DNA of 54,541 bases, taken from NCBI GenBank assembly GCA_002179805.1, contig NAVB01000230.1:1-54541 (forward strand). Reading direction: 5' to 3'. Shown here in pieces: positions 1 through 9,652 of the stretch; position 1 is the first letter of the stretch, and every line of letters starts with the position of its first letter. A program made the translations under genes and the position numbers. The notes below the pieces were generated by a model. It was not told the origin of the DNA. It ran no database searches and worked only from the letters and a program-made list of their open reading frames with translations. This DNA is from Acanthamoeba lenticulata (lineage: Eukaryota > Discosea > Longamoebia > Acanthamoebidae).

Positions 1-32
1 TTAAATGAATTGAAAATAAAAGTTTAACGCAC

Positions 33-1849
33 CGGTCGTCGCGGCTGGCGTCGCGGGGCGAGTGCCGGTAGACGCCGTAGGAGGGCGAGATGGCGGCCAT
101 CATGGGCGGCGGTGCCGCGGCCGACGTCGGCTGCGGTGCGTCGCCCGCGGGAGGCAGCGGCGGCGGTGTGGAGGAGGGCAGCGGCGGGGGCGGCGTGGCC
201 GACGGCGGCGGGGGCGGAGGTGGCGTGCTGGGCGGGGGCGGAGGCGGCGCCGCGGCCGTTGGCAGCGGAGGAAGCGGAGGCGGTGGCGGCTGCTGGGCGT
301 TGGGCTCTGGCGGCGGGCCTCCGGTGTCGAGGCCCGAAGAAGACGACGACGATGAGAAAGACGGTGGTGGGGGCGTGAACGAGGGCAATGGTGGCGGCGC
401 GCGTTCGTTCTCCTGGTCGGCCGTTCCATAGTTCTGGTCGTAGGTGCGCATGTCGGTCTGGTCGCCCTCGCGCTGGGCCCCGTTCACGTTGGACGACGAC
501 ACGGCCCCCATCGGGTGGCTGCCACTGTCGTACAAGTCCAGGATCTGCCCGCTCGCCGCTGTGTTGAAAAGAAATATATTAATAAATAAATAAATAAATA
601 AATATTTTTGGAATTAAAACAAAACGTTTTCCGCCAGCAAGCGACGGGCTATTAGGGGCAAGGGCGGAAGGAAGGTAAGGTGCACCCTCGACGTCCTCAA
701 TCTTGATGTCGAGCAGCTCCCACCAGGGGTTGGGCAGGTCGTAGGCCAGCATCTTGGAGGCCAGATAGATCGCTGCCGTCGCGATCAATTGTGGTTTGTA
801 GTGCAGACACAGCGTCGTTCGCAAGCTGTGTGGTGGTGCCATTTCGCATCAGACCATGCTCTCGCCGCCCGCAGCAGCTACAGCACAAGGGGCGACCAGC
901 ACAAGGGGCGTCGCACCTATCGTTGACAAAATTCCAGGCCGTCTGCGCCAAGCTGCGGTTGCCTGTGGGTCGAATCGAGTAGCGTTGAGTTGAGCGACTA
1001 GCGTGGAGGACCAAAGGGAGAGAAAGAGAAGGGGGGGGGGGAGTAGCGCACCGTTAATCTTTTTTACAAAGTTGAGGATGTATGTATAGGGATGCTCTAC
1101 GGTGAGGTCAAACGCGATGGTCTGAAGCAGGATTCGCTCCAACTGGAGCACGCGGTCCTTGAGCTCCAGCGCTTCCTGCGAGGGGAACAATAAAAGATGC
1201 AATCCAACGAAGTAGCACAAAAGATGAGCCCAACGGCCGTCGAGTCAAGCTGGCGTGAGCGGCGCGTACGGGGCTCTGAGGCTTGAGGGGCTCCTTGTGC
1301 TGTATCTCGTAGGTGACGGCGATGACGTCACGCAGCTTCTTGGGCGTCTCCTCAACCTTGCCCGCCAGAAAGAGGCACGTCGTGGCCACCAACTGCAACA
1401 AGCAAACGAGTGTAAGGCCTACAAGAGCACAATAGACAGGAAGATCCGCTTGTTGGATCCAGGAAGTGCGCTTACGTGACGTTCATACTCCTTCATCGAA
1501 CGGCGGGAGTAAAATTTGTGAAAAAAGAAGATGGCCGTAGCAATCGACAACTGGGGCCTGCGCAGTCACAAGATGTGGGGCGGAACGCCGCAGATGAGGT
1601 CACATTTGCCAAGAACAGAGATTCATTGACAGGGTGGGACAAGTACAGCTTGAGCTTAATGCCAGCCTGCTGCAAGAAGTCGCAGGTCTCTCGTCGATAT
1701 CGAGTTTCGAGCTGGGGCAGAATGCCATCGCGCACCGAGGGCGAATCGGCCGGGGGTGGACGCGGCGCTGAGCCACGTAAGGACGTTATCCCCACCGAAG
1801 ATGGGGAAGGCGCTGTGGCGGTAGCTCCGCCAACAGCAGCGCTCTCCAT
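33..1849 (-). CDS. Cyclin K/T-like transcriptional cyclin (3' end beyond window)
   Basis: Cyclins of this class activate CDK9/CDK12-type kinases that phosphorylate the RNA polymerase II tail in the nucleus. Exons on the minus strand: 1849-1647, 1557-1476, 1392-1270, 1175-1052, 962-917, 825-686 and 558-33, all joined in compatible phases. The first cyclin box carries [16 protein letters not shown] and [20 protein letters not shown]. The second carries [25 protein letters not shown], then WWELLD and QILDLYDSG, which resembles the K/T subfamily. The last visible exon is an S/P-rich tail (polyproline tracts around 90-380) that ends at a GTGCGT donor, so the C terminus lies outside the window. I chose the ATG at 1849; an in-frame ATG at 1888 would add 13 residues. 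The gene is divergent from the EED-like gene. Family assignment is confident; K versus T is inference. Confidence 0.85.
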
Positions 1850-2139
1850 GATCAATCGCACAACGAAGGAATGACAAAATCTGGCCAAGCCTTTTCTTTC
1901 TGTCTTTATTTCTTTTTAGTTGTTTTCGCTCTCGGCCTCTGAGCCGCATGGAGGTGCAGCACACTGAGGTGCGCTTGCCAACTACGGCACCAATACTACT
2001 TGCGAGGAAGCTCACTGGCCTCAGCTTGGCGCCAGGGCCTCATGGCTCTTTCCTACTGGCTTGGGTCATAGGTCCTCAGGTGCTGTCCTCCGGTGCGCGT
2101 GATGTTGGGCTACTTTGTGTGTACTAAGTCTCTACCATC
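1850..2139. promoter_or_regulatory. Divergent intergenic region between cyclin and EED-like genes
   Basis: About 290 bases separate the cyclin start (minus) from the first coding exon I can place for the EED-like gene (plus). The segment must hold both promoters and may hold a missed 5' exon of the EED-like gene, because a first beta-propeller strand is expected there. I see no clear TATA box. This is inferred from gene orientation. Confidence 0.3.
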
Positions 2140-3735
2140 ATGCAGGTGCACATACTCAAACTACAAGAAGGCACTGAAGCACAGCACTTGCTTTCTTTCA
2201 TCACCCAGGATGAGGTACAGCAAAACCAACAGCAAAGGTGTCATGTGATGTAACATCTGCACAGTTGCGTGTTTGTGCCTGGCTATGCAATGGAGTGTAT
2301 CTAGCTGTAGCAGGTAAAACAGGCATAATTCAGCTGGTCAGCTTAACTCAACGTTGTATGATGAAGCAATGGAGAGGTTTGTTCCTTTTCTTTTTCTTTT
2401 TTCAAAAACAAATCTCTAATCAATTCATGATCTTATTCATTTAGGTCACACTGGGCCCATTACCGACCTTCAAATCAAACCAAATGATGAAAATGTTCTC
2501 CTTTCTTCTTCTGCTGATGGTTCCATGCGCCTTTGGGATGTTAGGTATGAACAACTCTTATTTAGTAATTTATTCTAAATTGTATATTTATTTGTGAGTG
2601 AAACAGACATGACAACAGTTTGATGATCTTCCAAGGCAACCATGTGCATCATGAAGCTATTGTTTGTTGTGTATGTTTTTTTCCCCCTTTTTTAATGTTT
2701 TAAAATGTTGTTAAATCTTTTTTTTTGTATGATGAATGTGGCAGCAATTCCATGCAAAAGGGCAGGTCGTTGCTTCTGGTGGCATTGAACCTTGTCCTAC
2801 AATATGGCAACTTCCACAACAGATTTCAGGAACAACATGGTATTTATTTGTGCAATTGTTTACATTGAATTGATTTTTTATTTCAAAATTTTTTTAGGGA
2901 GACATGGAACATCAAAAAAGTGCATGCCCAGGGCATTGAAAAACTTGCTTGGTGTGGTTCGTATTAATTTATTGATTTTTATAGTCACTAATTGTTTTTT
3001 TTCTTTTTAGGAGATTTTCTGATATCAAAAGCCAAGCAAGAAGATCCAAAAATGTGGTTTTTATCCAAAGTATGTTAGTTTGATTTATTGTTTTCGTTTT
3101 TCGATTCTTTTTGTATTTTTATAACATAGTGCAGATGTCAACGCCCAAAGACAACCTTTTGTTGTCGCCACACCAACCTGTTGGTGACAAAACACATGTT
3201 CATGTTATTCACAGTTACAAAGTATGTAGCATTCAACCTTTGGCCTCAGTACAGCAACACTGATGAAACATGTTGTTTAGGGGCTGCCACGATCTTCACA
3301 CCAGTCAATGATGGTCCTCAGTGAGCACTTTTTGGTGATAGGTTTGTTCGTTTTCCCGCACCAACACGCTTGATACTAACACGTTTTTTGCAGGAACAGA
3401 TGTCGTCTACCTGTGGAAAGTGGACCAGCCCGAACATCCTTACTTGGTGCTGACGCCGCCATCCACATCGACTCATCCACCAAACATTTCTGCACTCGCC
3501 ATCAGCTCAAACAGCAGGTTGAATCACGCTCGTGCCATCCATTTATTGATCAGTTGTTTCTGAGTCTTCAGTCTACAACAGGTGGTTACTGGCGGCCACA
3601 AGTGACGGACGGCTTCATCAGTGGCGGCTCTCCGATATCGTCCCACACCAGTCTTCCTTCGCCAGCTCCTACTCCAGCTCGAGCGACTGGACGGGAGCCA
3701 AAGTGACTCCAGCGGCACACTGGCGGCAGGTGTAG
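2140..3735 (+). CDS. EED/ESC/FIE-type WD40 protein (Polycomb PRC2 subunit)
   Basis: EED is the beta-propeller subunit of PRC2 that binds H3K27me3 and stimulates the EZH2 methyltransferase. Eleven exons: 2140-2214, 2265-2376, 2445-2544, 2607-2670, 2745-2839, 2898-2956, 3011-3069, 3135-3221, 3281-3341, 3394-3517 and 3582-3735; total 990 nt, 329 residues. Diagnostic stretches follow EED order: VYLAVAGKTGIIQLV (family: LLAVAGSRGIIRII), then GHTGPITDLQIKPND, LLSSSADGSMRLWDVR, and WCGDFLISK (family: RWLGDLILSK). The last blade ends in LLAATSDGRLHQWRL. It is shorter than animal EED, so an N-terminal exon may be missing and the start is uncertain. Its last 67 coding bases overlap the 3' coding end of the gene on the other strand. 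The match rests on recalled family motifs, not a search. Confidence 0.8.
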
Positions 3736-5123
3736 GTCGCCCCAACGAGGAGGCTCTCAGGGCTCAGCTTCTGGCACGCGCAGTGAATCCACCGGAGGCA
3801 ATCGTCACACCATACCATGAAGGTCCCCTCGTCGCCTGACGGCTCCTCGCAATCGCTGCCACACAAGAACCACTTTCTCTTCTTCTTTTCCTCGGGCTTT
3901 CTCTTTCTGCCCCTCTTTCGTTTCGGCTTCTCTGCCTCCTTCTCCTCTGCCTCTTCGTTGTTGTCGTTCTGCTCGAGTTCGTGCTCATGCTCGCCCGTCC
4001 TGTCGTGTGGATAAGGAGGTGAGGATAATGTGCTTGAGAAGCAAACAAGAGGAAGGCCAACCGTTCAGGCGATTGCTCTTCCGCGGCAAAGCCTAGCAGG
4101 CGAGAAGCCTCTGCTTCGTCCATCTCGATCTGACCATGCACAATCACGTGCCCATCATCTTAGGAGACTGGGGAAGAAGGTGATGTTTTACGGGGACGAA
4201 CCTCGGTCAAGCTGCCCTCTGAAGTTTCTGCGCTCGAGGGCGCAACTCTGGCCGTCGGGCCTGGTGCATCGCACGCAGCGCTTATGTTGTTGCCAGCTTG
4301 CTGCTGGCGTTGCTTGCATCTCTCGTTGTAGAGCCTGCAATCACATTGTCAGGGGGGGGGGGATGGGAGATTGGGGCAAAGGTGGGAGATCGTGCCATCG
4401 ATTGACGCGGCTAAGGGTGACACCGAGCTCTTCGGCAAGTAGCTTCTTGGTCTTCGTGTCAGGGTAGATGTTGGCGCCGAACGCGGTTCTGAGGACTGCA
4501 ATTTGACCTTCGCTTAGGCTATTCGGATGCCCGAGCTTCTTCCTGCTTGGCTGGGATGGCTGAGGAGCCTCAGAGCCAAGCAAAACAAGGCCGCTTTCTT
4601 CGGAAAAGCCCTCGAGTAGAGCAGGCTCCGCCATGAAGTCCTGGAGGAGGACACGTTCATCAACCTCCTCCCAGAGGGCTGCGTCGACGGTGTCCAGGGG
4701 CTGTAGGGGATGTGAGAGCCAGTCCTCCGTCTCTTGTGGAGTCATGTTGGGCTCAACGTGTTCGCTTCGTTCTTCGGGTGGAGGAGGAGGACCGTGTGTC
4801 TTATTCCGTTTCTTGTTCTTTGGTTCTCTCTTGTTGCGTAGAGTATTCTTCCTCGGGGCGGTTCGCTTGACCTTCTTGGCCTTCCTGGCCTTCTTCGCAT
4901 GACTCGCCTCGATTTGAGCCACCACGAGTGACACAGAAGGAGTTGGCTGCAGCTTTGAAGCTTGGTCTGGTCGAGCCGAGGAAGGACGCGAGTCTTGTGA
5001 GGCAACTCGGGCAGGCTCACGTCCGTTAAGGGCCCACCTGTCGTAGAAATTGCTCCCCAAGAAGCTGGACGGTTGAGTGCCTCCTTGACTTGACGAACAA
5101 GAGCTGGAGAGTGCGTTCCACAT
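3669..5123 (-). CDS. Homeodomain + PHD finger protein
   Basis: A putative DNA-binding and histone-reading nuclear protein of 432 residues. Exons: 5123-4396, 4334-4192, 4158-4062 and 3999-3669. After an S/P-rich N terminus with a Lys/Arg-rich stretch comes a homeodomain: SLSEGQIAVLRTAFGANIYP, then GVTLSRVNRW joined across an intron to LYNERCKQRQ. This keeps the W48, N51 and R53 pattern of the recognition helix. The intron there starts with GC (GCACGA), not GT. An acidic/Lys-rich linker (KRKRGRKRKPEEKKKRK) precedes a C-terminal PHD finger: CGSDCEEP, MVWCDDC, RWIHCAC, YTCRQC, all eight zinc ligands present. The 33-nt intron at 4159-4191 is unusually short, so that joint is less sure. Start at the first in-frame ATG; an upstream exon is possible. 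Plant PHD-homeodomain proteins have the two domains in the opposite order. Confidence 0.75.
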
Positions 5124-5471
5124 GGCTTCTTTCTCGTAGTCTGGCCAGGCGAACAAGTAAGTCCATGGCCATTAAGGCTCTACACAAAGAAAATGTACAA
5201 CATAAGAATTGTTTTTGCATTTTTTCTTGCAAACGGACAAGGAATTTTGGCGCCAAAACGGAACTGCGTTTGAGTTGCATCATGTGGCTGGCAATCTGTT
5301 TTAGTGACCGATTGGCATAAGAAGGCTCCGAAGAGGTACTTTTCTTGCAGGCATACCTCAAGCAAAGCCCACTAACTTGCCTTGTGCTGCTCAGGGAACG
5401 AAGAGCGCCCTTTGTCGGAGTGACTGACTGTGCTGAGCATCCGTGCGCACGCCACGAGACTGAAGATCCTC

Positions 5472-8400
5472 ATGAAGGCATTCGCCAGATTGCGAGAAGA
5501 ACGAGGCAAAGTTGCCCTCCCGCCCCCAGCCAAACTGGTACCTCCGCGCTCCTTCTCCCTGGGGCAATGAAACGCGGGCCCTGCTCACTGCCCCACCGCC
5601 AGGACTTCAAGTTGAAGACTCCCCTCAGGCAGTTAAAGGAGAATGGAGAGGACGGCATTGCTGCAGAGGTTGCTGCATCGCCCTTCGCCTCGACGAACCT
5701 AGTATCGGCGCCCAAGCGGACCCTGCGACGGCCGTGCGCCTTCCAGTTCACCGCGTCACCCGCAAGGGCCAGCGCCTCAAAGACAGCCACCAAATCTGCC
5801 GCTAAAGCGCGAGTAGTGAACGATGACGATAGCGATGACGAAGTCGAGGTCGAGGACGTTCGACCGCGCGCAAAGGCCAAGCTGCCTCCAGCCCAAACTC
5901 CAAAGCGCAAGGACGAGACGACTCGGCGGACGCCCCCCGCTGCAGTCGTTAGCAGCGATGAAGAGGAAGAGGATGAGGAAGTTGCAGAGGGTGATGACGA
6001 GTGCGAACAGATGGAACAGACGTCGAAGAAGACCGGGGTGGAGAAGCCTGCACCCCTTCCGCTCATCGATGACCACGAAGACAGCGAGGATAGCGATGAA
6101 GACGCTTCAAGAGAGGCTCACGAAGCGCCCTCCGATTGCTGCGACGATGTCGAACCGGCTGTGCAGCCCGAGGTCGTTTCCTCTGACGTCGAGGTTGATG
6201 ACGAAGACCAAGTGGGCGATGAGGACCAAGAAGGCGGCCAAGAGGACGACGAGGAGGAGGATGAAGAACCGCGCGAAGACGCAGATGACGTTAGTGAGGA
6301 AAGCGAAAGCGAAAGCGATGACGAATCGGACGGCGAGGCAGAGGATCTTGCGTCAGTGCTGATCGATAGACTCCAGAAGCTGGCGCTGCTCGACCCGACC
6401 GGCCCACAGCCCGCCACAGCCGTCTTCGCTCCTATGCCGCAGCCAATCGATCCGCAACCCGCTGCTGCTCCGGCGACCTCGTCCGACCGGCAGCCCGACA
6501 TCGAAGTCTCGCTTGACGACGGGGATGACGATGAGGAAGATGGGGTCCAGGACGTGGAGGCTCTGCCTCGAGAGGACGAGGATGACGACTACGGTAACTC
6601 TGACGCTGAGCAGGACGATCTGCGACAGAGATCACAGGCTGAGGAGAGCGACCAGGAGGAGGCCGATGCCGCTGAGGAAGTCGAGCCACATGAGGACATG
6701 GACGATGGTGGCCAAGGTTTCATTGATGGCGCTGACGACGTACATCAGCAGTGCGCTGATGATGACGATGACGGCAGCACCGCCATGAACGAATCCACCG
6801 CGCCGGAGAAGAGCAAAAGCGACGAGGGTGTAACTGAAGAGGGCGAGCTAGAGGAAGACGAAGGTGAAGCGGCGGGCGACGATACCGAGTCGACAGAGGA
6901 AGAGGAAAAAGAGGAGGAAGAGGAGGAAGAGGCCGACGAGGATGAAGAAGACCAACCGCGCGGCCACCTCGAAGATTTTCTGGACCAGGAGGCTGAAGAG
7001 GATGACGAAGAAGAGGACGGAGAGGTTGACGATGGCGACGACGACGATGCCAACGAAGAGGTAGAGCAGGAGAGCGCTCCTCACGATAGCGCCGACGACT
7101 CTGAGACCCAGGAAGAGGAGGAGGAGGAAGAGGAAGAGGAGGACAAGCAGAGCTCAGGCCGTCGTAGTCGGTCCCTTCGCCGCGCATCATCCTCGTCCCG
7201 GGCCCACCGCGGCCGTCCTGCTCGCCAAGTCGATGAAGATGACGATGAGGAGGAAGAGGAGAGAGAAGATGGCGGCGAGAAGCCCAGAAGGGCAGATAGT
7301 GAGGACCGGCGTCAGCGGCTCGAGCGGCTGCGGCAGAAGGTGCTGGCCCGCAAGCGCCTGGCCGGCCTGACGCCCCTCAAGCCGGTGCGCCGGCGGAGGT
7401 CTGACACAGACGACGACGAGCGAGACAGCGATGCCGACGACGCCAGCGAGGACAGCGACGCTGACGGCGTCGAGATCGGCGGCAAGCGGCTGCGTGCACG
7501 GGCCGGCCGTGTGCAGCGCCTGCGCCAGCGTGAATTGAGCGAGAAGAAGCCGACCTCGGCGCAGGCTCGCGCCGCTCCCGCCGTCAAGAAGGACGAAGAG
7601 GAGCTGCTGTCCAGCCTCTTTGGCGGCCTCGACATCAACAACAGTAACAAGGACGAGGACGAATCGCCGAAGGACCAACAAAAGAAGGCGAAGGAGCTGC
7701 ACAACAAGCCGGTGAAAGTAGAGCGCGAAGCCCCGCAGGAGAAGAAATCGAAGGAGGAGAAGACGGTGGAGACCGCGGTGCCGTGGTACGCCAAGCCTGG
7801 CGCGCTGGCGGGGGTCCAGTACACGAGGACCAAGAAGGGGACGAACCCTCAAGCCAAGCCCGCCGAGACCGCGGCAGCTCCGGTCGTCACCGCTGTCGCT
7901 GCCGCAGCCGTGGTCAAGCCCGCCGAGCGCCAGACGACGCCGGCCGCCGTGAGCAGCGTTGTCCGGAAGGACGTCGGCGCGCCGCCGAGGACGATTGCGG
8001 CCAACGACGCCAAGAAGGATAGTTGTGAGGAGGATGATGACGACACGGACGAGGAGGCGGAGCGGAAGAGGGCCAGCGCCAGGCGGAAGAAGGAGGAGCT
8101 CGAGCGAAAGAGGGAGGAGCTGCGCAAGAAGAAGGAGGCCCTGGAGAACGCCAAGCGAAAGCAGCAACTGGCGCTCGAACTGGCAAAGAAGAAGAAGGAA
8201 GAGGAAGACAAGAAGAAGAAGAGGGGAGCCACGGATGAAGAAGAGGTGGCAAAGGTGGTCAGACCAGCGTCGCTTGCTGATCGGTCCACCTGCAAGGAAG
8301 AAGATGCTGACAGCTCCGATTGCGACCATGACATGAGCGAGGATGACGATGACGAAGAGGACACGATCTCGATTTCAGTGATCACGCCATCGACGCCGGC

Positions 8401-9532
8401 TTCGCCCTTTGTGCGCACGGCCAAGGGCGCCATGCTCGTCACGCCCTCGCCCGCCAGGCGTGCCATCACTGCCACGAACAAGGAAAACGTCGCTCCGTCG
8501 GGCTCCTCTTCTCGTACGTCGACATCAACTGTATGTGGCCGGCTCGCACGACATTGACTTGCGTGTGTGCCGCGAATAGGTCGAGGCGCCTCCGCATTCC
8601 AGAAGCAGAAGGAAGAGCTGACGGCACAGCTCTATCGAGAGTTCAACAAGCGCGTCTTTGGCGGCCAGCTTCCGGCTGACCTGCCCATCACGTGGGCCCC
8701 GCGGCTGACCAAGACCGCCGGCCGCACCATCTGCAAGCGCAAGGACGGCGTGCAGAGCGCGGCGATCGAGCTCTCGTCCAAGGTGCTCACCGACGCCAAG
8801 CGTCTTCGCAACACGCTGTGCCACGAGCTCTGCCACGCGGCCGCCTGGCTCATCGACAACAGCTGCAACCCGCCCCACGGCGCCCTCTTCTTCAAGTGGT
8901 TCGCCTCCCTCGTCGCTCCCTGCTCAATGAATCATTGATTGGCAGAAACTAACTGTCATTTTTCTGTTCTTGCAGGGCGGGCAAGGCCGAGCAGATCTAC
9001 CCGGACCTGGACATCAAGCGATGCCACAACTACGACATCGAGTGCAAGTACCAGTACCAGTGCACCAACGTGACCTGCGGGGCGGTCGTGGGTCGACATT
9101 CCAAGTCGGTCGACCTGGAGAAGAAGCGCTGCGGCCGGTGCCTGGGCAAGTTGCGCCTGCTGCCCAAGCTCGGGAAGGACGGCACGCCGCGGGCCGCCCC
9201 GAGCCCCAACGCCTATGCGCTCTTTGTCAAGGTGCCTAGCTCTGTTGTTGTTGTTGCTCAGCCCATTGGTCGTTGCTGATGACGATGGTGTGTGGTCTCA
9301 TCAGGAGAACTACGCCAAGATCAAGCAGGAAAACCCGAACACGCCGACGAAGGAGGTCATGAAGCTGGTCTCCCTCGCCTATCAGCAAGCCAAGGCAGGC
9401 GGCGCCAGCGCTCCACGCAGCGTGCAGTCTGGCAAGGGGCAGACGGAGAAGGAGGAGCCTCACCCAGCGCCGCCTTCCTCGCCCTACGCCCCGCCCCGGA
9501 TGCGGCACACCGCCACCAAGCCATCAAGCTGA
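5472..9532 (+). CDS. GCNA/Spartan-type SprT metalloprotease with giant acidic disordered region
   Basis: GCNA-family proteins remove DNA-protein crosslinks and protect genome stability in the nucleus. Exons 5472-5537, 5603-8513, 8580-8898, 8976-9231 and 9305-9532 give 1259 residues. Residues ~30-960 are Asp/Glu/Ser-rich with Lys/Arg blocks and are predicted disordered. SUMO-interaction-like hydrophobic runs lie beside acidic tracts (DTISISVI near 8360; DIEVSLDD near 6500). The SprT domain starts near residue 995 and holds the catalytic HELCH (~1074-1078). A zinc-ribbon follows (CHNYDIECKYQYQC, then CGRC), then an HMG-box-like tail (SPNAYALFVKENYAKIKQE). This is the GCNA/ACRC domain order. An alternative start is the ATG at 5567, read through the first intron. 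The domain call is firm; the substrate is inferred from the family. Confidence 0.9.
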
Positions 9533-9652
9533 GTCTCCACAGCAAATCCACATTTTGTTTTTTTTTTTGGTTTTTTTTCTATTTGTAGAATTTCTTTTCT
9601 GTTGGTTTCTTGTGTTATTGTTCCGCCGAAAGCACAAGTGCACGTCCTCAAG

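Noticed and set aside
7187..8329. 380-codon minus-strand open frame
   Set aside because: Antisense of the acidic/basic low-complexity GCNA region; Leu/Arg-rich with no recognisable feature.
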